Below are positions 16,704 to 24,243 of a stretch of DNA of 34,876 bases, piece after piece. Origin of the DNA: Spirosoma sp. (lineage in GTDB: Bacteria; Bacteroidota; Bacteroidia; Cytophagales; Spirosomataceae). The translations under genes were made by a program, and so were the position numbers. Below the pieces are notes generated by a model. The model was not told the origin of the DNA and did no database searches. It saw nothing but the letters and a program-made list of their open reading frames with translations. The stretch spans positions 1-34,876 of the forward strand of contig JACMPG010000044.1 in NCBI GenBank assembly GCA_014377625.1. The letters run 5' to 3'. The first letter of the stretch is position 1, and each line of letters opens with the position of its first letter.

Positions 16704-17104
16704 GTTTTTGGGCTTGGCGAAGGTGGGATTTAGAAAGCACCAAAGTTCAAATTTATTACAAAACTAACAGAAAGTACAAATGTTCAGCCATGATTATATG
16801 TCCCAATAATAATAACTTCAGGGTCATAAGTTACAGTGTCCAAAATTGAATTGTGAGTTTGAAACCCGTTGTCAAAATTGTGTTGTTGATATTTGTGTAG
16901 AAATGGCATTTGTCAGTTAGTTATTATGTCTGTTGGTGTGTCGTCATACACTTGTGCATAACTCTCTATTAGACGAAAGTTTTGCAGTACTTCTTGTATG
17001 CATTTAAACTATTCAAATACGTAATAGTACTATTCTTGCAATACTTTCTATATTGTTGCTTACTACACTCTTAAAAGTAGTAGGCTACTTATTAGATCTC
17101 CAAA
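16704..17104 (-). other. AT-rich non-coding stretch between recombinase remnant and DUF262
   Basis: About 400 bp without a credible coding frame. It holds the candidate promoter for the DUF262-HEPN pair and a further TAAC core-like word at 16956-16962. In position it corresponds to where an attI site or an ORF-less cassette would lie in an integron. I see no tRNA and no transposon ends. Confidence 0.4.
16748..16779 (-). promoter_or_regulatory. candidate promoter of the DUF262-HEPN operon
   Basis: On the - strand, TTG (16779-16777), 21 nt, then TAAATTTG (16755-16748), an exact match to the Bacteroidota -7 consensus TAnnTTTG. The leader would be about 70 nt. It lies outside the presumed cassette boundary at 16697-16703. 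Confidence 0.5.
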
Positions 17105-17392
17105 TCATTTATTTTCAAGATTTAGCGAGTCAAAGGGGCTCTTTATCGCTTCGATTGTTCGTTTGCTTACGTGTATACAGCGTAGCGTAGTCTTGACGTC
17201 ATTATGGCCTAATAGTTCCTGTATGAGTTTGATGTCTGTACCGGCCTCATGCAGGTAGGTAGCAAAACTATGACGCAAACTATGGAAGGTTACGGCTTGC
17301 TAGATTTTGGCAGCATCTTTGGCACGATGGAAAATACTTTGCAGACTGCATGTAGTGTACTGGCTGTTCTCATTTTGCCGGATGCGTCGGCA
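17105..17392 (-). pseudogene. C-terminal remnant of a tyrosine recombinase (integron-integrase-like)
   Basis: 96 codons read leftwards to TGA (17105-17107). '[18 protein letters not shown]' carries the H-x-x-R box and '[14 protein letters not shown]' is the conserved helix. The tail 'IKSPFDSL' resembles the C-termini of integron-type integrases. Three lesions: an in-frame TAG at 17300-17302; the position of the nucleophilic Tyr is TGT (Cys, 17177-17179) in 'TTLRCIHVS'; and the N-terminal two thirds are missing, the remnant abutting the amidase stop codon. It cannot be active. It lies upstream of, and in the same direction as, the DUF262-HEPN pair, marking the right edge of the island. Confidence 0.88.
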
Positions 17393-19036
17393 TTACTTAT
17401 ACGCTTCCGGGATTTTGCGGGATTTCGTTGCCTGCTCATAGGCATAGCCAATTTTTAGCAGTTTATCTTCCTCAAAGGGCCGGGCAATGAACGTGATGCC
17501 GATGGGTTCGCCGTTGGTTTTGTAGCCCATCGGAACGGTCAGGCACGGGTAGTTGGCGGCTGCGGCCAGACCGGCACTTCGGTTGTTGATCGACAGGATC
17601 ACGTCGAGCTGGTTTGCCTGCATTGGCTTCTCAAAATAACTCACACCACTTTTGCGGATATTCGTCCGTAGCTGCGCTATCTCTTCCGGGCTGCTCGTTG
17701 CTTTGGTAACCCCCGCAATCCGGCCCTGTCCGTACGGCATGCGCCGGGCCGAGTCCTGCTTGTTGTAAGCCAGAATATCATTTACCGATTTGTAGGGGAG
17801 TGCCGCCGAGCCGTAACTTTTGATATAGTTCGGCAGGTCGGCGTTCATGTCGGCGTTCAGCAGCGTACCGAATCCTTCGTTGGGTGCCTGCTCCAGGTCA
17901 ATCTCTACCACCGTGCCACCCAGCGACCGAATTTTTTCGACGTTCAGGGCATAGGTCGTGTCTTTCAGCAACGGTTTATATGCGCCGAACCGAATGCCCG
18001 TTAAACTGCCTGTTTTCACCTCTTGCCAGTATTGCTTATTCTTCGGGTTGTTTGCCGTCGCCGGGTCGGCGGGGTCTTCGCCCGACATAGCCGACAGCAG
18101 AATGGCCGCATCGACCACCGTTCGGGTCATGGGACCGGGCGTATCGAACGTACTGGAAATAGGGACGATACCACCCCGGCTCAACAGACCTGTAGTGGGT
18201 TTGAGACCAACCAGCGAGTTAGCACTCGACGGCGACAGAATAGATCCCGACGTTTCGGTACCTACGGCCCCGGCGGCATAGTTGGCCGCTACGGACGAGC
18301 CACTCCCCGAACTCGACCCGCCCGTGTCGAACTGTCGGCGGCCGTACGGATTCAGCGTTTGCCCGCCCATGGCACTGTACCCATTGGGGCAGTCGAGGCA
18401 CATAAAATTAGCCCACTCGCTCAGGTTTGCCTTGGCTAGTATGATGGCCCCCTTCTCCTGAAACCGATCGACAATGAAGGCATCTTTGGTGTCGCGGTTG
18501 TTGCTGAACGCCTGCGCCCCGGCGGTGGTGGGTAGCCCGTTCAGGTTGATGTTATCTTTCAGGATAATGGGCATGCCGTAGATGGGGGGGGTAGCCGCCG
18601 ATTTGTTTTTGTCCCGCTGTCGGGCTTCGGCTACGGCATTTGGGTTGATGGCAATGATGTTGTTCAGGGTTGTATTCCGGTCATTTTCGTAGAGAGCAAT
18701 CCGGTACAGATACCACTGCGTCAGCTTCTCGTACGTCAGTTTGCCGGATTGAACGTTGGCCTGCAGGGTGGGTATATCCTGCTCCAGAATGAGCGGTTTG
18801 AGGGCCTGATAATCTGTTGCCGTGAAATGTTTCAACTGGCTGGCTATCGATTTCCAAAGCTCATTCTTATCCAGATTCCTGGACTGAATCAGCTTGTAGC
18901 GCAATCGGGGAGATTCGTTCTTAGCATTTTTGGCCAGTTCATCCGATTCGTCGTAGGGTGTCCAGGCGGGGATGGTCGTTTTCTGGGTCTTACAGGATGC
19001 CAGAGAAATTAGTAGCAGTACAATCAGCTTTTTCAT
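17393..19036 (-). CDS. amidase signature family lipoprotein
   Basis: 547 residues. The N-terminus 'MKKLIVLLLISLASC' is a lipoprotein signal with Cys15 as the likely lipid attachment site, so the enzyme is periplasmic or on the outer surface. The amidase signature Ser-cisSer-Lys triad is visible: Lys in 'GMPIILKDNINL', and Ser residues in 'GGSSSGSGSS' and 'GTETSGSILSPS'. 'PGPMTRTVVDAAILL' is also typical. The family hydrolyses carboxamides; the substrate is unknown. It is not GatA, because of the export signal and the lack of gatB/gatC neighbours. Its stop codon touches the recombinase remnant, so the very 3' end may have been shaped by the insertion, although the protein looks full length. 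Confidence 0.93.
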   Translation of the reverse strand: MKKLIVLLLISLASCKTQKTTIPAWTPYDESDELAKNAKNESPRLRYKLIQSRNLDKNELWKSIASQLKHFTATDYQALKPLILEQDIPTLQANVQSGKLTYEKLTQWYLYRIALYENDRNTTLNNIIAINPNAVAEARQRDKNKSAATPPIYGMPIILKDNINLNGLPTTAGAQAFSNNRDTKDAFIVDRFQEKGAIILAKANLSEWANFMCLDCPNGYSAMGGQTLNPYGRRQFDTGGSSSGSGSSVAANYAAGAVGTETSGSILSPSSANSLVGLKPTTGLLSRGGIVPISSTFDTPGPMTRTVVDAAILLSAMSGEDPADPATANNPKNKQYWQEVKTGSLTGIRFGAYKPLLKDTTYALNVEKIRSLGGTVVEIDLEQAPNEGFGTLLNADMNADLPNYIKSYGSAALPYKSVNDILAYNKQDSARRMPYGQGRIAGVTKATSSPEEIAQLRTNIRKSGVSYFEKPMQANQLDVILSINNRSAGLAAAANYPCLTVPMGYKTNGEPIGITFIARPFEEDKLLKIGYAYEQATKSRKIPEAYK

Positions 19037-19089
19037 TGGGTACGCTTTACAGGTTTGTAAATGGTTGATGAAGTTGGTTAAAGGTTCCT

Positions 19090-19130
19090 AAAACCCGGCG
19101 GCTTGCCCGTCTCTGCGCGATTCGGTAGCG
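19090..19130 (-). repeat. direct repeat copy 1: tail of a gamma-glutamyltransferase gene
   Basis: 41 bp matching 19771-19811 at 39 positions, in the same orientation. On the - strand it encodes 'ATESRRDGQAAGF' followed by a stop, the last residues of gamma-glutamyltransferase. No rest of the gene is attached. The two copies flank the DUF433/DUF5615 pair. Confidence 0.8.
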
Positions 19131-19142
19131 TTACGAATTCGA

Positions 19143-19496
19143 CTAAAACCAGATTTTCAGCATGTGCTGATTCAATTCTATAACCTGAGCCTCTTCCAAA
19201 GCCATAAGCAGTTGGGTGAACGAAGATCTGAACAGGTCGAGTAAGGGCCGATTGCGTAGATTACCAGTGGTAATGTAAACCAGTTTGTAAGGTTGTCTTT
19301 TTACGATATAGGTGTTGATGAAATCGCTGTCTTTCGTAATGACAGTTCGTTCCTGCAACATACTCTGCTCGCAAATAAACTCGTCCGAAATGCGTGAATC
19401 AGTAAGTAGTGCGGAGACGTGAATGGCGTCGTACCCCTTTTCCTGTAGCCAGTCGGCCAGGAGCCGGGGTAATTGCTCATCTATCAGAAACGTCAT
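19143..19496 (-). CDS. DUF5615 PIN-like protein (putative toxin)
   Basis: 117 residues. 'MTFLIDEQLPRLLADWL' and 'ERTVITKDSDF' are the two acidic motifs of the DUF5615 PIN-like fold, a predicted Mg2+-dependent RNase. The start overlaps the DUF433 stop by 4 bp, the usual arrangement of this toxin-antitoxin-like pair. The gene ends 13 bp from the 41-bp repeat. Confidence 0.88.
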   Translation of the reverse strand: MTFLIDEQLPRLLADWLQEKGYDAIHVSALLTDSRISDEFICEQSMLQERTVITKDSDFINTYIVKRQPYKLVYITTGNLRNRPLLDLFRSSFTQLLMALEEAQVIELNQHMLKIWF

Positions 19497-19714
19497 GCCA
19501 CAAGCGAAACAGACTTGAAATGAGCTAACTGCACGGCATAATCTAGACAGGCGCGAATATCGTTTTCATCAATACCCGGATATTCTTCCAGTAACTCTGA
19601 CCAGCTAGCCCCGCCTGCCAGTAATTCCAGTATGGTGGTTACCAAAAGCCTTGACCCCCGAATGGTTGGCTTACCGTGGCACACATTCGGGTCGATAGTG
19701 ATGCGAGATATCAT
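19493..19714 (-). CDS. DUF433 protein (putative antitoxin)
   Basis: 73 residues from 'MISRITIDPNVCHGKPTI', the canonical DUF433 start; an in-frame ATG at 19732 adds six residues not typical of the family. 'IRGSRLLVTTILELLAGG' and 'YPGIDENDIRACLDYA' are family motifs, forming a small helix-turn-helix-like DNA-binding domain. It is the upstream partner of DUF5615 and probably neutralises it and represses the operon. Confidence 0.88.
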   Translation of the reverse strand: MISRITIDPNVCHGKPTIRGSRLLVTTILELLAGGASWSELLEEYPGIDENDIRACLDYAVQLAHFKSVSLVA

Positions 19715-19768
19715 TGCGTTCAGTTTTAACAAAATTAATCAAATCCTGCTGTAAGAGCAGGGTGAGGG

Positions 19769-20056
19769 TCAAAACCCGGCGGCTTGCCCGTCTTTGCGCG
19801 ATTCGGTGGCGCCATGGTAAACTTTATTCCGGACATCGTACATGATAGCCTGATACCCGCCGTAGCCGCCGAGTCCGTAGCCTACTTTGTGGCCCATGCG
19901 CATCAGGTCGCGGATGGTTTCGTAGGAATAGCCCGATTCGAGTTTTATCTGGCCGGAGTCGGTCATGCGTTCGCGGGTGGGTTCGGAGGAGCCGTCGTGG
20001 TCGATGCGGGGGGCGTCGCCGGCTTCCTGCGGGTTCATGCCGTAGTCGATCATGTT
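19769..20056 (-). pseudogene. 3' fragment of a second gamma-glutamyltransferase gene
   Basis: About 290 bp encoding the last 95 or so residues of gamma-glutamyltransferase ('NMIDYGMNPQEAGDAPRID' to 'DGQAAGF', TGA at 19769-19771). At DNA level it is similar but not identical to the intact gene at 30864 (several dozen differences, mostly silent), so it is the tail of an older paralogue. Homology stops abruptly at about 20056; the frame runs a further 120 bp into unrelated sequence. The catalytic Thr region is missing, so no activity is possible. Confidence 0.9.
19771..19811 (-). repeat. direct repeat copy 2: tail of a gamma-glutamyltransferase gene
   Basis: 41 bp matching copy 1 (19090-19130) with two mismatches. 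Here it is the natural end of the larger gene fragment, so this copy is the probable source of copy 1. Confidence 0.8.
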
Positions 20057-20132
20057 TATTGGCAAGAAAATAGAAGCACCAGCGCATACCGAGATGGTGA
20101 TGGAGTAATCAGGAAATTCATATCGTTTGTTA

Positions 20133-20140
20133 TAGCTTTG
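20133..20140 (+). promoter_or_regulatory. candidate -7 box for mrr
   Basis: TAGCTTTG, an exact match to the Bacteroidota -7 consensus TAnnTTTG. No TTG is seen at the right distance upstream. Its last G is the first base of the hairpin at 20140-20165. Confidence 0.4.
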
Positions 20141-20170
20141 GTGTCGGGAGGAAACTCCCGACACCTTTTT
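20140..20170 (+). terminator. hairpin with GAAA loop and T5 just before mrr
   Basis: Perfect 11-bp arms (20140-20150 and 20155-20165), loop GAAA, then TTTTT. It has the form of an intrinsic terminator but lies only 22 nt before the mrr start codon and overlaps a candidate promoter. It may be an attenuator of mrr, an operator, or the end of a lost upstream gene. Confidence 0.65.
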
Positions 20171-20191
20171 ATTCAAACATTCTCTGATTTT

Positions 20192-21109
20192 ATGCCGGTT
20201 CCTGATTATCAGACGTTAATGCTGCCACTGTTGAAAGCGGTTGCTGACAGAAATGAGTATAAACTGAACGATATGGTTGAATTGCTTGGTGAGCAATTCA
20301 ACCTGACCGAAGAAGAACGAAGTGAACTCTTGCCGAGTGGTCAGACATTTTTGTTTGGCAGTCGGGTTGGCTGGGCGAAAACGTATTTGAAAAAAGTAAG
20401 ATTACTCGATTCGCCCAAACGGGGCATCATTGCCATTACAGAACGCGGCTTGAGTGTTCTTGAACAGAAGCCAACTAAAATCAACGTCGCTTTACTCAAG
20501 CAGTTTCCAGAATTTGTCGAATTTCAAACGCCTAAGCGTAGTGACGATTCTACCAACGTACAAACGACTATTGATGAATCATCAGCGCAAACGCCCGAAG
20601 AAATTCTGGAGAATGCGTACCTGAGTATTCGTAAAGATTTAGCTCAGGAGGTTCTGAATAAGATTGTCGCTATGTCGCCCCTTTTCTTTGAAGAGCTTGT
20701 TGTCAAGCTCCTGGTGAAAATGGGATATGGTGGCTCAATCAAAGATGCAGGTAAAGCCATAGGTAAAAGCGGTGACGAAGGCATCGACGGGACGATCAAA
20801 GAAGATAAATTGGGTCTCGATGTTATTTACATTCAGGCCAAGCGATGGGCACCCGGCAACGTAGTGGGCAGACCCGAACTGCACAAATTTGTGGGTGCGC
20901 TGGCCGGGCAGGGTGCCAAAAAGGGCGTTTTCATTACCACGTCCAGCTTTACCAGAGAAGCCAGAGAGTACGTTCCCCGCAACGAAACTAAGATCGTGCT
21001 GATTGACGGCGACGAGTTAGCCCAACTGATGATCGACTACAACCTTGGCGTTTCCGTTCAGCAGACGTTCGAGATCAAGCGCATGGACAATGATTTTTTC
21101 GGCGAGTAA
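20192..21109 (+). CDS. mrr: Mrr-type restriction endonuclease
   Basis: 305 residues from ATG 20192 ('MPVPDYQTLMLPLLKAVAD'), the usual Mrr N-terminal winged-helix domain (about 1-90, DNA binding). An acidic linker follows, then the Mrr catalytic domain (about 155-285): 'FFEELVVKLLVKMGYG', 'GDEGIDG', and the PD-(D/E)xK variant 'VIYIQAKRW' with Gln-x-Lys. 'KKGVFITTSSFTREA' is typical of the end of the domain. Mrr enzymes are type IV restriction nucleases that cut methylated foreign DNA; no methyltransferase is encoded nearby, as expected. The frame continues upstream to 19784 but only through the antisense of the gamma-glutamyltransferase fragment. Confidence 0.93.
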   Translation: MPVPDYQTLMLPLLKAVADRNEYKLNDMVELLGEQFNLTEEERSELLPSGQTFLFGSRVGWAKTYLKKVRLLDSPKRGIIAITERGLSVLEQKPTKINVALLKQFPEFVEFQTPKRSDDSTNVQTTIDESSAQTPEEILENAYLSIRKDLAQEVLNKIVAMSPLFFEELVVKLLVKMGYGGSIKDAGKAIGKSGDEGIDGTIKEDKLGLDVIYIQAKRWAPGNVVGRPELHKFVGALAGQGAKKGVFITTSSFTREAREYVPRNETKIVLIDGDELAQLMIDYNLGVSVQQTFEIKRMDNDFFGE

Positions 21110-21110
21110 A

Positions 21111-21150
21111 CAAAAAAGTCGGATGACCACGTGATCGTCCGACTTTTTTG
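21111..21150. terminator. bidirectional terminator between mrr and M13 peptidase
   Basis: Arms 21111-21123 and 21138-21150 pair perfectly over 13 bp, with six A on one side and six T on the other, so it gives a hairpin plus U tract on both strands. It serves the two convergent genes. Confidence 0.85.
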
Positions 21151-21163
21151 TTTCACTTCGCCC

Positions 21164-23194
21164 TTACCAGACCGTTATTCGTTCGGCTTCGGGCTTATAC
21201 ATCTTATCGCCGGGCTTCACGTCGAAGGCTTTGTAGAACGGCGTAAAGTTCATGAGCGGCCCGTTTACGCGCCACTTGGCTGGCGAGTGCGGATTGGTGT
21301 TTACGTACATCCGCAAAAACTCATCCCGGGTTTTTACGCGCCAGATCCGGGCTATCGAAATAAAGAACCGCTGGTCGGGCGTAAAGCCGTCAATTTTCGT
21401 GGTGTCTTTGCCTTGTTCGGTTAATTTGAACGCATCGTAGGCAATAGCAACCCCGGCAATATCGGCGGTGTTTTCTCCTACGGTCAGGGGTCCTTTTACG
21501 TGTACTGAATCGAGTACGGTAAACGTATTGTATTGGTCAATCACCTGCTGGGTTCTGGCTTTGAATTTAGCGTAGTCGTCTTTTGTCCACCAGTTCGTTA
21601 CGTTGCCGACTTTATCGAACTGTGCGCCCTGATCGTCGAACGAGTGGGTTATTTCGTGACCGATCACCATGCCGATGCCGCCGTAGTTCAGCGCATCATC
21701 GGCCTGCAAACTGAAATAGGGAGACTGTAAAATACCTGCCGGAAACACAATCTCATTGAGTGGCGGACTGTTATACGCCGTTACCGTAGGGGGCGTGGTA
21801 TGCCATTCGGTTCTATCGACTGGCTGTTGTAGTTTAGCTATATTGTAATCGTACTCGTTTTTAGCCGCCGACAGCCGATTCTCAAAATACGTATCCCGGC
21901 CTACCTTCACGGTCGTATAGTCCCGCCATTTGTCCGGATAGCCAATTTTTTCGGTGAAGGCGTACAGCTTTTCTTTCGCTTTTGTTTTGGTCGAATCGCT
22001 CATCCAGTCTAAGCGGTTAATGCGGGCTTCAAACGCTTTTTCCAGGTTGGCTACCAATACGGTCATGCGTTTTTTTGCTGCTTCGGGAAAGTACTTTTTC
22101 ACGTATAACTGGGCCAGTGCATCGCCGAGTGACTGATCGACCGCCTGCGTCATTTCCTGGGTTCTTGTTTGTTTGACTGCCTGTCCGGTCAGGGCTTTTG
22201 AGTAGGCAAACGATGCCTCCAGAAATGGCTGGCTCAGGAAATTGGCGTAGTGGGTGAGGGCATTGGCTTTCAAATAAGCCTGCCAGTTCTGGATGGGCGT
22301 CGTTCCTAACAGCGTGTTCAGCCTGTAATAGTAAGCCGGTTGCCGTACGTTGATCGAATCGACCTGCACGCCGAGGTCGCTCAATAACGTAGTCCAGTTG
22401 AGTGTTGACTGGCTTTTGGCCAGTGTGGCAACCGCCATCTTGTTGTAGTTGGCCCGTACATCCCGGCGTTCAATATTCGTTTTGTGGGCAGCGGCCATCT
22501 GCTTTTCGATGTCGTAAGCTGCATCTGCCTGTTTCGCGGCAGTGGCGGCATCAATTCCGGTTAGCGTAAGCAGGCTGGTTATGTACGTTTTGTAAGCGCG
22601 TTGAATGGCCGTGGTTGCCGAATCGGTCTTAAAATAATAGTCCCGGTCCGGCAAACCGATGCCAGTCTGCGAAAGCTGCGCAATGTTGACTGTACTCTGT
22701 TTGTTATCAGAACCTATGGAAAGACCAATGATTGACCCATTGCCCGCTTTCTGTTCGTCGGCCACCAGTTTCAGCAGAGACGTAACGTCGGTTAGGGCGT
22801 CGATGCGGGTTAGAATGGGCTTGATAGGTTCGTAACCCCGTTTGTTAATAGCCGCCGTGTCCATACCCGACGCATAAAAATCGCCTACCTTCTGTGCGTT
22901 ACTCTCCGGTGTATTACTTGCGGCTGAAACGCTGTCCAGAATCCCCTGCAACCGGATGCGCTGCGGGTAATTCATGAAGGAATAAGAACCTACGCCCGTC
23001 TGCGCTGCCGGTATTTGGGCGGTATCGTACCAGATGCCGTTGGCGTACATGAAAAAATCGTTACCGGGCCTTTTGGAAGCATCTATCCCGGTTATGACTA
23101 TGGGTTTTGTAGTCGCGGTCGTGGTCATAACGGCACCCCGGTTACAGGCTGCTGCTGTTAAAATCATTACGGAGAGATAGACAAGTTGTTTCAT
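21164..23194 (-). CDS. M13 family zinc metallopeptidase (neprilysin-like) lipoprotein
   Basis: 676 residues. 'MILTAAAC' near the N-terminus is a lipobox (Cys17), so the enzyme is exported and membrane anchored. 'GNDFFMYANGIWYDT' is the family's N-terminal signature. The zinc site is 'GHEITHSFDDQG', with His513, Glu514 and His517; the third ligand Glu574 and Asp578 are in 'GENTADIAG'. The substrate-binding motif is 'TAYNSPPLNEIVFP', and the C-terminus ends 'ITVW'. Full length. The family degrades short peptides. A weak promoter candidate lies upstream (TACTTTTG, 23291-23284, - strand), but without well-spaced TTG. Confidence 0.96.
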   Translation of the reverse strand: MKQLVYLSVMILTAAACNRGAVMTTTATTKPIVITGIDASKRPGNDFFMYANGIWYDTAQIPAAQTGVGSYSFMNYPQRIRLQGILDSVSAASNTPESNAQKVGDFYASGMDTAAINKRGYEPIKPILTRIDALTDVTSLLKLVADEQKAGNGSIIGLSIGSDNKQSTVNIAQLSQTGIGLPDRDYYFKTDSATTAIQRAYKTYITSLLTLTGIDAATAAKQADAAYDIEKQMAAAHKTNIERRDVRANYNKMAVATLAKSQSTLNWTTLLSDLGVQVDSINVRQPAYYYRLNTLLGTTPIQNWQAYLKANALTHYANFLSQPFLEASFAYSKALTGQAVKQTRTQEMTQAVDQSLGDALAQLYVKKYFPEAAKKRMTVLVANLEKAFEARINRLDWMSDSTKTKAKEKLYAFTEKIGYPDKWRDYTTVKVGRDTYFENRLSAAKNEYDYNIAKLQQPVDRTEWHTTPPTVTAYNSPPLNEIVFPAGILQSPYFSLQADDALNYGGIGMVIGHEITHSFDDQGAQFDKVGNVTNWWTKDDYAKFKARTQQVIDQYNTFTVLDSVHVKGPLTVGENTADIAGVAIAYDAFKLTEQGKDTTKIDGFTPDQRFFISIARIWRVKTRDEFLRMYVNTNPHSPAKWRVNGPLMNFTPFYKAFDVKPGDKMYKPEAERITVW

Positions 23195-23351
23195 ACTGCG
23201 CCGGGTTGACGGTGTTTGGGAGTGGGAAAAGTAAGATAAAGGGCTATTGGATTAAAAAAGGGTAGACCGGCTCTGTTGGAGCCCAAAAGTAATTTTCAAT
23301 CACGTAGTTTACTGGACAAAACTACCCCTTTTTCGGTTCTGGGTACCCTAT

Positions 23352-23375
23352 TGCCCGGTACCGTGGTACTGGGCA
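23352..23375. repeat. 24-bp near-perfect palindrome
   Basis: Arms TGCCCGGTACC and GGTACTGGGCA pair with one G-T, around GT. It lies upstream of the M13 peptidase gene and could be an operator; nothing else supports a function. Confidence 0.4.
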
Positions 23376-23408
23376 GCATGGCTACGGGGAGGATGACCAG
23401 AATCAGGC

Positions 23409-23461
23409 ATACACAAAAACGCTCCCGGCAAGTCTGACCTGCCGGGAGCGTTTTTGTGTAT
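23409..23461 (-). terminator. rpmE2 terminator
   Basis: Perfect 22-bp arms (23409-23430 and 23440-23461) with a 9-nt loop, 15 bp after the rpmE2 stop. The arms contain GTTTTTGTG-type T runs on both strands, so it can work in either direction. Confidence 0.85.
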
Positions 23462-23476
23462 GGGGTTGCCGGAGCG

Positions 23477-23764
23477 TTATGCCTGCTCTGCGGGAGCGGC
23501 TTCTTCGGCGGGTGCCGCAGCGGGCTTGGTGCCGTAACGCTTGCGGAACTTGTCCACGCGGCCAGCCGTATCGAGCAGCACGTTCTTGCCGGTGTAGAAT
23601 GGGTGCGACTGCGAGCTTACTTCAAGCTTAACGAGCGGGTAGGTTTTGCCTTCGTACTCAATGTTGTCTGGTGTCTGAACCGTTGACCGGGTTACGAACT
23701 TATAATCGCTCGACAGGTCGTGGAATACCACTTCGCGGTAGTCCGGGTGAATGCCTTTTCTCAT
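23477..23764 (-). CDS. rpmE2: 50S ribosomal protein L31 type B
   Basis: 95 residues beginning '[19 protein letters not shown]', with '[19 protein letters not shown]' and '[11 protein letters not shown]' as in type B L31. The zinc-binding Cys residues of the C+ type are absent, as normal for type B. The tail is rich in Ala, Pro and Glu. A strong promoter and terminator frame it as a single-gene transcription unit. Confidence 0.96.
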   Translation of the reverse strand: MRKGIHPDYREVVFHDLSSDYKFVTRSTVQTPDNIEYEGKTYPLVKLEVSSQSHPFYTGKNVLLDTAGRVDKFRKRYGTKPAAAPAEEAAPAEQA

Positions 23765-23817
23765 GGTATTATCTCAGTTTCTATCATCTTTCTCGGTTTC
23801 CGTCCGAAAAAGGATTG

Positions 23818-23848
23818 CAAAGGTAGGGAGATCGTCGCAGACAGTCAA
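23818..23848 (-). promoter_or_regulatory. rpmE2 promoter
   Basis: On the - strand TTG (23848-23846), 20 nt, TACCTTTG (23825-23818): both elements and the spacing fit the Bacteroidota consensus exactly. The leader would be about 45 nt. Confidence 0.7.
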
Positions 23849-23927
23849 GGGTTTACCCGCCTTCTTTTGCGGGCTGGTAATCAATCGAAAAAAGTTGATC
23901 CGTTTGCTAATATCTCCGTAACAACCC

Positions 23928-23958
23928 TTGTCAGGCCGGGCCGATTTTCCTAAATTTC
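23928..23958 (+). promoter_or_regulatory. candidate nrdA promoter
   Basis: TTG 23928-23930, 20 nt, TAAATTTC 23951-23958, one mismatch from TAnnTTTG. This would give a leader of about 280 nt. Confidence 0.5.
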
Positions 23959-24243
23959 GCTCATCATTTACCTCCTCCTCCGGTCGAACGCAGGTAGCGA
24001 CCGAATCAAAAAACAGGCCAGTTTTTATTTTTCACCAGGGTGCCACCCACTTGATTTCGGTAAGTCGCTAAGACTTACGACTTAACAATTTAGTAATCCA
24101 ATCTACCCAATTGCATCTTTCCGGGAATCCGAAAAAGCTCCGAACCTTCGGCGTTTTTTTCTCGTCTATTCCAGCATACCCGTTCATCAACTGCGCATTC
24201 TATTCATCATTTTTCATAGATCACCACTAATCCCCAAGAAGAC
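23959..24243 (+). promoter_or_regulatory. long nrdA leader with alternative hairpins
   Basis: No gene is visible in this stretch. It holds a hairpin GGTCG/CGACC near 23982-24002 and a segment (24060-24066) that can pair with 24072-24078 or, shifted by one base, with 24078-24084. A terminator-like hairpin follows at 24132-24160. I do not recognise a known riboswitch class; the adenosylcobalamin consensus does not fit. Regulation by attenuation is inference. Confidence 0.4.
24132..24160 (+). terminator. terminator-like hairpin inside the nrdA leader
   Basis: CCGAA and TTCGG form a stem extended outward by GC and A-T pairs with one mismatch, and seven T follow (24154-24160). It lies 83 nt before the nrdA ATG. 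The loop is very tight, which lowers confidence. Confidence 0.45.

Noticed and set aside
16681-16740. A complete attC site upstream of DUF262
   Set aside because: Only the R'-like half could be identified; no matching R'' with the right pairing was found by eye, so only half-sites are reported.
17249-17458. 69-codon + strand frame across the recombinase remnant
   Set aside because: The opposite strand carries clear recombinase and amidase homology; this frame has none.
19784-20191. 136-codon N-terminal extension of Mrr
   Set aside because: It is the antisense of the gamma-glutamyltransferase fragment and crosses a hairpin; Mrr homology begins at 20192.
23959-24243. Adenosylcobalamin riboswitch in front of nrdA
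   Set aside because: Only a short GCCAC word resembles the class; the conserved core and B12 box are not present.
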